From assembly GCA_022837485.1 (NCBI GenBank), contig JALHHH010000060.1:16996-22323 (forward strand): DNA of 5,328 bases, written 5' to 3'. Shown here in pieces: positions 1-5,056 of this stretch (the first letter of the stretch is position 1; the number at the start of each line of letters is the position of its first letter). Made by a program: the position numbers and the translations under genes. The DNA is from Bacteroidales bacterium. GTDB taxonomy: Bacteria; Bacteroidota; Bacteroidia; Bacteroidales; Lentimicrobiaceae. A model generated the notes under the pieces. The model was given only the letters and a program-made list of their open reading frames with translations. It was not told where the DNA came from and searched no databases.

Positions 1-134
1 AGCTCATCACCCTTGAAGCCATGAAAATGGAAAACAACATCAATGCTGACAAGGAAGGACGGATTGTATCCCTGAAGGTTCATAAAGGTGATGCAGTAAT
101 GGAAGGGGATGTATTAATCGTGATAGGAGAATAG
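1..134 (+). CDS. Biotin carboxyl carrier (biotinyl) domain protein, 3' end only
   Basis: The reading frame is open from the left edge (first full codon at 3) to TAG at 132-134, so only the last 43 residues are visible. They contain the biotinylation motif EAMKM, whose lysine (codon 24-26) would carry biotin, followed by the typical second half of a biotinyl/lipoyl fold ending in GDVLIVIGE. The protein would carry CO2 as carboxybiotin between a carboxyltransferase subunit and the membrane subunit encoded just downstream. The stop is 3 nt before the oadB start, which indicates one operon and supports the gamma/alpha-type carrier subunit of a sodium-translocating decarboxylase (oxaloacetate, methylmalonyl-CoA or glutaconyl-CoA type). 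The substrate cannot be told, since the carboxyltransferase lies outside the window. A separate small carrier and the C-terminus of a larger fused subunit are both possible. Confidence 0.9.
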   Translation, partial: LITLEAMKMENNINADKEGRIVSLKVHKGDAVMEGDVLIVIGE

Positions 135-137
135 CGC

Positions 138-1301
138 ATGGAACATTCTGGTAATTTTCTGAGTTTCGTGGGTGAACATCTCGGCGAGTTTTTTACCTAC
201 ACCGCCTTTGCCAATCTTACTGCAGGTCACCTTATTATGATCTGTGTTGGTCTGCTGTTTATCTATCTGGCAATCACCAAGGAATATGAACCCCTTTTGC
301 TGATCCCGATTGGTTTTGGAATTCTGGTCGGAAACATTGCGTTTACTCCGGGATTGAAGATCGGGATTTATGAAACAGGCAGTGTGCTGAATTACCTTTA
401 TTTTGGGGTACTGCAAGGAGTTTATCCACCGCTGATCTTTCTGGGAATCGGTGCGATGACCGACTTTTCTGCCCTGATCTCGAATCCTAAACTGATGTTG
501 ATCGGTGCCGCTGCTCAGTTTGGTATTTTTGGTGCTTATGCCATTGCGCTGTTGCTGGGATTCAGCCCGAGCGAAGCCGGTGCCATCGCCATTATCGGTG
601 GGGCCGACGGTCCTACAGCTATCTTCCTTTCGTCGAAACTGGCACCCGAGCTGATGGGCGCCATCGCCATTTCGGCTTACTCCTACATGGCGCTGGTTCC
701 GGTAATCCAGCCTCCTATTATGCGGCTGCTTACCAATAAGAAAGAGCGTCTCATCCGTATGAAACCTCCGCGCAGCGTTTCCAAAACTGAGAAAGTGCTT
801 TTCCCCATAATCGGTATGTTGCTGACCACCTTTATTGTGCCCTCAGGGCTCCCGCTGCTGGGGATGCTCTTTTTTGGTAACCTGCTGAAAGAGAGCGGTG
901 TAACCAAGCGTTTGGCTGATACCGCCAAGGGTGCACTGATAGATATTGTAACCATCCTTATCGGACTTACAGTGGGAGCTTCCACCCAGGCAACCACATT
1001 CCTCACCGCGAAGTCGGTCGGGATCTTTGCCCTTGGAGCTGCCTCGTTTGTAATTGCTACAATGGCCGGAGTGTTGTTTGTGAAGTTTTTCAATCTCTTG
1101 CTCAAGGAAGGGAACAAAATCAATCCGCTCATCGGGAATTCCGGTGTATCGGCGGTTCCAGACAGTGCCCGTGTTTCACAGGTTGTGGGACTCGAGTACG
1201 ATAAAACCAATCACCTGCTGATGCACGCCATGGGTCCGAATGTGGCCGGCGTTATTGGCAGCGCCGTTGCTGCAGGTATTCTGCTCGGATTCCTGTCGTA
1301 A
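138..1301 (+). CDS. oadB: Sodium-ion-translocating decarboxylase, beta subunit (OadB/MmdB/GcdB family)
   Basis: This 387-residue polytopic membrane protein is the subunit that decarboxylates carboxybiotin and couples it to Na+ export across the inner membrane. Visible family hallmarks are GGADGPTAIF at about residues 154-163 (D157 corresponds to the essential aspartate known as D203 in Klebsiella OadB) and the C-terminal stretch NPLIG...GVSAVPDSARVSQ at 329-348. There N329, G333, S338 and R345 match in order and spacing the residues known as N373, G377, S382 and R389 in the Klebsiella protein. Many hydrophobic segments run throughout (for example 31-45, 52-66, 95-105, 120-141, 220-248, 293-320, 368-386). 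It is somewhat shorter than the Klebsiella protein (about 430 aa), as in many Bacteroidota. ATG 138 has an AGGAGA ribosome-binding-like stretch at 125-130, which overlaps the end of the carrier gene. The family call is very secure. The substrate of the whole complex is not, and the symbol is used in the generic sense. Confidence 0.96.
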   Translation: MEHSGNFLSFVGEHLGEFFTYTAFANLTAGHLIMICVGLLFIYLAITKEYEPLLLIPIGFGILVGNIAFTPGLKIGIYETGSVLNYLYFGVLQGVYPPLIFLGIGAMTDFSALISNPKLMLIGAAAQFGIFGAYAIALLLGFSPSEAGAIAIIGGADGPTAIFLSSKLAPELMGAIAISAYSYMALVPVIQPPIMRLLTNKKERLIRMKPPRSVSKTEKVLFPIIGMLLTTFIVPSGLPLLGMLFFGNLLKESGVTKRLADTAKGALIDIVTILIGLTVGASTQATTFLTAKSVGIFALGAASFVIATMAGVLFVKFFNLLLKEGNKINPLIGNSGVSAVPDSARVSQVVGLEYDKTNHLLMHAMGPNVAGVIGSAVAAGILLGFLS

Positions 1302-1316
1302 TCGTTAAAGTTTTCT

Positions 1317-1324
1317 TACATTTG
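1317..1324 (+). promoter_or_regulatory. Possible Bacteroidota -7 box (TACATTTG), uncertain
   Basis: TACATTTG fits the Bacteroidota primary-sigma -7 consensus TAnnTTTG. It sits between the oadB stop and its terminator, so transcription would start about 1329-1331, inside the terminator hairpin, leaving a leader of roughly 137 nt before udk. No TTG -33 element is seen at normal spacing. AATCGTTAA lies upstream at 1300-1308, as it also does near the matching box at 2825. This may be a udk promoter or chance. Confidence 0.3.
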
Positions 1325-1361
1325 AAGCCGGAACCTTTGAAAAGGTTCCGGCTTTTTGTTT
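1325..1361 (+). terminator. Rho-independent terminator after oadB
   Basis: A perfect inverted repeat AAGCCGGAACC ... GGTTCCGGCTT (arms 1325-1335 and 1344-1354) closes a short TTTGAAAA loop and runs directly into a T-rich tail (TTTTTGTTT, 1353-1361). It lies 24 nt after the oadB stop and should end the decarboxylase operon. Confidence 0.92.
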
Positions 1362-1467
1362 ATCCCGGAAGTTTATACGCATCCATTTCAGTCGCATCGT
1401 TTTGGCTGAAATCCGCTGCATGAATAGATCCGGGGAGTATATTCCTCAACAGAACAACGTAAGTTCT

Positions 1468-2079
1468 ATGCTCATTATCGGTATCGCCGGCGGATCGGGT
1501 TGCGGCAAGTCAACCGTTGTAAAGCAAATTGTAAAACGTTTGCCAAAGGATTCGGTATCCATTCTTCCGCAGGATTCCTATTACAAAGACAACGGTCATC
1601 TTTCGCCGGAAGAGAGGGCCCGGATCAATTTCGATCACCCGTCCTCTATTGAATTCAATCTGCTGATAAAGCATGTGGATATGCTGAAGGAAGGTCAGAC
1701 CATAGGAATGCCCATATACAGCTATCTTACCTGTGCCCGCGCCAAAGAGACCATTCCCGTCGAACCCCGGGAAGTGGTGATCGTGGAAGGCATTCTGATT
1801 ATGTCCAATCCCCGGCTGAGAGACCGAATGGATATTAAAGTGTTTGTGGATGCCGATGCCGACGACCGCCTGATGCGGATTATCCGACGCGATATTGAAG
1901 AGCGCGGACGTTCGTTTTCTCAGGTACTCGACCATTACGAGCGCTTCGTTAAGCCCATGCACCTGCAGTTTATTGAACCTACGAAACGTTATGCCGATAT
2001 CATAGTTCCCCAGGGTGGGGCCAACCACGTTGCCATCGATATCCTCTCCTCCCGAATCCGGATGAATCTGAAAGGTTAA
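1468..2079 (+). CDS. udk: Uridine kinase (uridine/cytidine kinase, P-loop)
   Basis: This cytosolic enzyme phosphorylates uridine and cytidine to UMP and CMP in pyrimidine salvage. The 203-residue product has the Walker A loop GGSGCGKST at 8-16, QDSYY at 35-39 with the likely catalytic aspartate D36, FDHP at 55-58, PIYSYLTCARAKE at 82-94, the strand IVEGILI at 105-111, an arginine-rich lid (about 137-149) and the C-terminal PTKRYADIIVPQGG at 171-184. Its length is close to the roughly 210 aa usual for the family. The frame is open further upstream, with a TTG at 1402 and an ATG at 1420. I choose ATG 1468 because family members begin with this MLIIGIAGG segment, immediately ahead of the P-loop, and the 22 extra residues would be hydrophilic and unlike the family. 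No strong Shine-Dalgarno is seen at any of these starts. It appears to be monocistronic, between the oadB terminator and the structured region at 2085-2142. Confidence 0.95.
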   Translation: MLIIGIAGGSGCGKSTVVKQIVKRLPKDSVSILPQDSYYKDNGHLSPEERARINFDHPSSIEFNLLIKHVDMLKEGQTIGMPIYSYLTCARAKETIPVEPREVVIVEGILIMSNPRLRDRMDIKVFVDADADDRLMRIIRRDIEERGRSFSQVLDHYERFVKPMHLQFIEPTKRYADIIVPQGGANHVAIDILSSRIRMNLKG

Positions 2080-2084
2080 ATAAA

Positions 2085-2119
2085 TGTGCCATATTGGCAT
2101 ACTTTTGCCAATATGCACA
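2085..2119. repeat. Long inverted repeat (hairpin-forming) between udk and hsp20
   Basis: The arms CATATTGGCA (2090-2099) and TGCCAATATG (2106-2115) are perfect reverse complements around a 6-nt loop. The pairing continues outward as TGTG/CACA (2085-2088 with 2116-2119) past a single bulged C at 2089. It begins 5 nt after the udk stop. There is no T-tract after it, so it is a poor intrinsic terminator, although it could still protect the udk mRNA 3' end. Its arms contain two of the three copies of the palindromic element described separately. Confidence 0.75.
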
Positions 2120-2140
2120 CAGTTAAAGCGCCATAATGGC
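2088..2140. promoter_or_regulatory. Three copies of a GCCATWWTGGC-like palindromic element (candidate operator sites)
   Basis: Site A is GCCATATTGGC (2088-2098), site B is GCCAATATGC (2107-2116, one G short of the reverse complement of A), and site C is GCCATAATGGC (2130-2140). A and C are each near-palindromes, as expected for binding by a dimeric regulator, and all three share a GTGC/GCAC-like flank. Site C runs directly into the -24 element of the candidate sigma-54 promoter. The cluster lies upstream of hsp20 with no other gene after it on this strand. No regulator is encoded in the window, and binding is inference. Confidence 0.45.
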
Positions 2141-2151
2141 ACGAAATCTGC
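2137..2151 (+). promoter_or_regulatory. Candidate sigma-54 (-24/-12) promoter for hsp20
   Basis: TGGCAC-GAAAT-CTGC matches the RpoN consensus TGGCAC-N5-TTGC at all but one listed position (C for the first T of the -12 element). The key GG (2138-2139) and GC (2150-2151) doublets have the required 10-nt separation. Transcription would start about 2163, giving a leader of about 77 nt to the hsp20 ATG at 2240. No good TAnnTTTG box is seen in this region, which makes an alternative sigma factor more credible. Confidence 0.45.
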
Positions 2152-2164
2152 GTTATAAGGTCTG

Positions 2165-2242
2165 TTTTCCCTTCCGGCATACATTTTGAAAAATTTGTGT
2201 GCAAAAAAGATGTTTAACTAAAATATGGAGGGTACAAAAATG
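2165..2242 (+). promoter_or_regulatory. hsp20 leader with pairing between anti-SD and ribosome-binding site (possible RNA thermometer)
   Basis: CCCTTC (2169-2174) can pair with the Shine-Dalgarno GGAGGG (2227-2232) over 6 bp, one of them G-U. UUUU at 2165-2168 can then pair with AAAA at 2236-2239, just before the ATG, across a 3-nt bulge. Between these arms a separate hairpin can form: GCATACA (2177-2183) with TGTGTGC (2196-2202), one G-U pair, extended by UUU/AAA around a UGAA loop. The result is a two-helix fold burying the ribosome-binding site, the usual layout of RNA thermometers ahead of small heat-shock genes. Folded by eye only. Confidence 0.4.
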
Positions 2243-2671
2243 TTACCGATTTTAAAAGACAGGTCATTCTTTCCCGCTTTTGCGGATGAGTTATTTGGAA
2301 GGGATTTTCTTCCCGGTCTGTTCGAGTTTCAAACGGGTATCAATATGCCTTCTGTCAACGTAATTGAAGGCAAGGAAGATTTCCGTATAGAAGTTGCCGC
2401 TCCAGGTCTGGAGAAAGATGATTTCAAAATTAGTCTCGACAACAATGTACTAACGATTTCGTCGGAGAAGGAAGACAAGCAGGAGGAGAAGGAAGAGCGT
2501 TACATGCGCCGCGAATTCAGCTATACTTCGTTCCGTCGTTCGTTCAGCCTGCCCCAGACGGTTGAGGCCGACAAAATCTCTGCCAGTCACGTAAACGGCG
2601 TTCTCAGCATCACCATCCCTAAAAAGGAAGAGGCAAAGGTTAAACCTACACGGCAGATAGAAATCATGTAA
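2240..2671 (+). CDS. Small heat-shock protein, Hsp20/alpha-crystallin family
   Basis: This ATP-independent cytosolic holdase binds unfolding proteins under heat or other stress and hands them to DnaK/ClpB. The 143-residue product has a short N-terminal arm rich in Phe and Leu (1-35), an alpha-crystallin domain (about 36-130) and a C-terminal tail. In the domain one sees PSVNVIEGKEDFRIEVAAPGL, the segment NNVLTISSEK, a charged EDKQEEKEER loop, YTSFRRSFSLP and the family signature ASHVNGVLSITIPKK. The tail has the I-x-I motif (IEI, 140-142) used in oligomer assembly. The frame is also open from an ATG at 2225, but that codon overlaps GGAGGG (2227-2232), which is ideally placed 7 nt ahead of ATG 2240, and MLPI... 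is the usual family start, so 2240 is chosen. A clear Shine-Dalgarno is uncommon in Bacteroidota. The gene stands alone, with a sigma-54-like promoter and a possible thermosensing leader upstream and a terminator downstream. Confidence 0.96.
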   Translation: MLPILKDRSFFPAFADELFGRDFLPGLFEFQTGINMPSVNVIEGKEDFRIEVAAPGLEKDDFKISLDNNVLTISSEKEDKQEEKEERYMRREFSYTSFRRSFSLPQTVEADKISASHVNGVLSITIPKKEEAKVKPTRQIEIM

Positions 2672-2698
2672 GTGTATATCCTTTAGCGGATTAATCAG

Positions 2699-2731
2699 AG
2701 CCCGGCATTCCGAAACGAGTGCCGGGTTTTC
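2699..2731 (+). terminator. Rho-independent terminator after hsp20
   Basis: The inverted repeat CCCGGCATTC / GAGTGCCGGG (2701-2710 and 2717-2726, one G-U pair) has a CGAAAC loop and is followed by TTTTCT. It lies 27 nt after the hsp20 stop and separates it from the nuclease gene. Confidence 0.88.
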
Positions 2732-2824
2732 TGTTGCCCGGAGTGGAAAGCCATCGCATATTTCAAGAATCAAAAAGATTAAAAATTGAAATCATATCCG
2801 GAAGCAGGGAATCGTTAAGCTTGC

Positions 2825-2832
2825 TACATTTG
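2825..2832 (+). promoter_or_regulatory. Bacteroidota -7 promoter box (TACATTTG) for the nuclease-lipoprotein pair
   Basis: TACATTTG is an exact match to TAnnTTTG. It ends only 6 nt before ATG 2839, so the transcript should start within a few bases of the start codon or on it. No Shine-Dalgarno is present (GTAACCT precedes the ATG), in line with a leaderless mRNA. No TTG -33 element is seen at standard spacing, but AATCGTTAA lies at 2810-2818. Confidence 0.7.
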
Positions 2833-2838
2833 TAACCT

Positions 2839-4188
2839 ATGTATGCTATTATAGATGTGGAAACTACCGGCGGGAATTTCGCCAGCGAGCGGCTGACCGA
2901 AATTGCCATTTACCTTCACGATGGTGAAAAGATTGTGGATGAATTCAGTACGCTGATAAATCCGGAACAGTCCATACCGTTTATGATAACCCGCCTTACC
3001 GGAATTACCAACGAAATGGTTGCCGGTGCCCCGAGGTTTTATGAAGTAGCCAAAAAAATTGTTGAGATGACGGAAGGAGCCACTTTCGTGGGACACAATG
3101 CCTCGTTCGACTATAATTTCATACGTCATGAGTTTAAGCGGCTGGGATACAATTTTCGCCGTCAGACGCTTTGCACCGTGCGCATGAGCCGGAAGCTGCT
3201 GCCCGGTCTGCCTTCTTACAGTCTTGGAAATTTGTGCGAAATGCTGGGCATCCGCATCGAAAATCGTCACCGTGCAGCCGGTGATGCGCTGGCAACGGTA
3301 AAACTGCTCGAATTATTATTAAAAACCGACCCTGAGACCATCGACCGGTTTTCCGGATTCAGCATTCCGGAAATGATCAAGGCGGTACCCGACGAAACAG
3401 GGGTTTATTACATGCACGATGAGCAGGGAAAAATCATCTACATCGGGAAAAGCAAAAATATGTTCGACCGCCTGGTGCAGCACTACCGGAATAACGATAC
3501 CCGCAAAGCAGTAGAGATGCGCAACAAGATGGCATCCGTCAGTTTTGAACGCACCGGCAGCGAACTGGTGGCACTTCTGTTCGAGTCGGACGAGATCAAA
3601 AAGCATAAGCCATTGTATAACAGGCAACAGCGAAGAGCAATCTTCAGCTACGGAATGTTTGACTTTGTGGATGAAAACGGTTACCGGAATCTTAAGATCG
3701 GTCACAGGTTCAACGGGCAGCAGGCGATAACCTCTTTCACTACCATGGAACATGCCCGAAAGTACCTTTACGGGATTGTTGAACGCTTTACCCTTTGCCA
3801 GAAACTGTGCGGCTTGTATGAAACGCAGGGAGCCTGTTTTCATTTTGGCATCCGGCAGTGCAGGGGTGCCTGTACCGGAGCGGAAACGCCCGAATCGTAT
3901 AACCGGAGGGCCGATGCTGCCATACGGCTTTCAGGATTTATGCATCCCGATTTTTATATCCTTGGAAAAGGACGGGACGACGAGGAACTTTCGGTCGTAA
4001 AAGTAGCGGCAGGGCGTTATTGCGGTTTCGGATTTATCCACAGCGGAGAAACACTCCGCGTAGAGAATCTGGATTCGTGTATAAAGTGCCGTGACGATAA
4101 CCGCGACACCCGTCAGATTATTCAGACCTATCTGAAGAAGAATCCAAAAACAAAAATTATCCGGTTTAACGGCGGAATTACGGATTAA
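2839..4188 (+). CDS. DEDDh 3'-5' exonuclease fused to a GIY-YIG (UvrC/Cho-like) nuclease domain
   Basis: The 449-residue product has three parts. Residues 1-165 form a DnaQ-type (Pol III epsilon-like) exonuclease: IDVETTGG gives D6 and E8 (Exo I), GHNASFDYNF gives D91 (Exo II), and HRAAGD gives H144 and D149 (Exo III), so all DEDDh metal ligands and the histidine are present. Residues about 184-265 form a GIY-YIG domain as in UvrC/Cho: GVYY at 188-191, YIGKSK at 201-206, R211, catalytic E249 and PLYN at 259-262, so it too looks active. Residues 266-449 have weaker similarity. They include C320-x3-C324-x8-C333-x7-C341-x3-C345, where HFGIRQCRGAC recalls the cysteine-containing stretch that follows the GIY-YIG domain in UvrC, plus a later CIKC (414-417). 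A role in DNA repair, nicking damaged DNA and trimming the end, is inferred from the domains. DnaQ-UvrC-type fusions are known in several phyla (an actinobacterial form exists), but their in vivo job is poorly defined. It probably heads a two-gene operon. Confidence 0.93.
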   Translation: MYAIIDVETTGGNFASERLTEIAIYLHDGEKIVDEFSTLINPEQSIPFMITRLTGITNEMVAGAPRFYEVAKKIVEMTEGATFVGHNASFDYNFIRHEFKRLGYNFRRQTLCTVRMSRKLLPGLPSYSLGNLCEMLGIRIENRHRAAGDALATVKLLELLLKTDPETIDRFSGFSIPEMIKAVPDETGVYYMHDEQGKIIYIGKSKNMFDRLVQHYRNNDTRKAVEMRNKMASVSFERTGSELVALLFESDEIKKHKPLYNRQQRRAIFSYGMFDFVDENGYRNLKIGHRFNGQQAITSFTTMEHARKYLYGIVERFTLCQKLCGLYETQGACFHFGIRQCRGACTGAETPESYNRRADAAIRLSGFMHPDFYILGKGRDDEELSVVKVAAGRYCGFGFIHSGETLRVENLDSCIKCRDDNRDTRQIIQTYLKKNPKTKIIRFNGGITD

Positions 4189-4195
4189 CCAGACT

Positions 4196-5056
4196 ATGAA
4201 AACGAAAACTGATGCCCTTCTGATTGTAAAGGGGATATGGATGCTGCTGATACTGACAGCCTGCAGCAGCGCAAAGGTGCAGAAACCTGAAGAAAATTAC
4301 ACCACAGCTGTAATCCGGCCTCCTGCATCGGTTATAACCGTATCGGCCGAAGCCCGGTTGAGCGATATACAGCGGCAGTTAAACAGGGAATTTGCGGGAC
4401 TCGTATATGAGGATAACAGCTTCACCGACAACGGTGGCGATAATCTGATGATAAAAGCCTGGAAGCAGGGCGATATAGGCCTGGCAATGCGCGATAATGT
4501 GATCATTTACCGGGTGCCGGTGAAGCTTTGGATAAAAGCAGGGTTTAAAACCACCAGACTTGGTATTACATTGTCCGATTACAGGGAACTGAGCGGAGCA
4601 CTGGTCATGACGTTCCGGACTTCCGTTACTCTGAAGCCCGACTGGACCCTGGAGACCAATACCACTTCCACCGGTTACGAATGGCTTGAAGAGCCTGTTA
4701 TAAAAGTAGCAGGATTTAATGTCCCGGTAAAATTTATTGCCGACCAGGTGCTTAAGCATAACCTGAACACCATAGGTAAAAGCATAGATAAAAGCGTAAA
4801 ACAGTATCTCGATCTTAAACCTTATATGGAACAGGTTTGGCAAGAGATGAATAAACCCGTGATGCTGAGTGAGCAGTACAAACTTTGGCTGGTTGTTGAG
4901 CCATCCGGTTTGCATGCTTCCCAGATAATTGCCGTTAACAGCGTTATAAAAATACAGGCAGGCATAACTTCAACTATCGAAGCCTTTGCCGGCAGCGGGA
5001 TTCCCATCACCGAACTCTTCGCCTGCGGGGGATTGGCGGAACGCAACCGTGCGTAG
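4196..5056 (+). CDS. DUF4403-like lipoprotein, 3' part lost at a composition break
   Basis: The N-terminus is a lipoprotein signal: KTK, a hydrophobic stretch at 7-22, and the lipobox LTAC with the lipidated Cys at 23, followed by SS, which suggests outer-membrane sorting. The rest resembles DUF4403 proteins: an early ISxxARLSDIQRQLNREF-like helix (about 47-66), beta-rich segments with RVPVKLWIKAGF (106-117), a central amphipathic helix (about 181-220), then a repeat of the beta-type layout. Function is unknown; an envelope lipid- or surface-related role would be guesswork. The gene starts 7 nt after the nuclease stop without a Shine-Dalgarno, so co-transcription is likely. Family members are, from memory, well over 400 aa, whereas this frame stops at 286. 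The last 15 or so residues (about LFACGGLAERNRA) come from the GC-rich sequence and probably are not part of the real protein. The annotated stop at 5054-5056 should therefore be treated as artificial. Confidence 0.75.
   Translation: MKTKTDALLIVKGIWMLLILTACSSAKVQKPEENYTTAVIRPPASVITVSAEARLSDIQRQLNREFAGLVYEDNSFTDNGGDNLMIKAWKQGDIGLAMRDNVIIYRVPVKLWIKAGFKTTRLGITLSDYRELSGALVMTFRTSVTLKPDWTLETNTTSTGYEWLEEPVIKVAGFNVPVKFIADQVLKHNLNTIGKSIDKSVKQYLDLKPYMEQVWQEMNKPVMLSEQYKLWLVVEPSGLHASQIIAVNSVIKIQAGITSTIEAFAGSGIPITELFACGGLAERNRA

Noticed and set aside
1402..1467. N-terminal extension of udk from TTG 1402 or ATG 1420
   Set aside because: The added residues do not resemble the family, the P-loop normally follows directly on the start Met at 1468, and neither upstream start has a ribosome-binding site.
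2095..2108. Second sigma-54-like site TGGCATACTTTTGC
   Set aside because: The GG to GC distance is 9 nt, one shorter than the strictly required 10, and the match arises from the inverted repeat itself.
2085..2119. Inverted repeat after udk as an intrinsic terminator
   Set aside because: The stem is good but it is followed by CACACAGTTAAAG with no T-run, unlike the two clear terminators in this window. It was kept only as an inverted repeat.
1510..2184. Reverse-strand ORF of 224 codons opposite udk
   Set aside because: It is fully antisense to a gene with clear catalytic motifs and gives a His/Gly/Ile-rich translation with no recognisable domain.
2180..2188. TACATTTTG as a TAnnTTTG promoter for hsp20
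   Set aside because: It has one T too many for the consensus, lacks a -33 element, and falls within the predicted leader hairpin. It remains a fallback if the sigma-54 site is wrong.
2225..2239. hsp20 start at ATG 2225
   Set aside because: That ATG overlaps the Shine-Dalgarno of ATG 2240, and the extra MEGTK is not typical of the family N-terminus.
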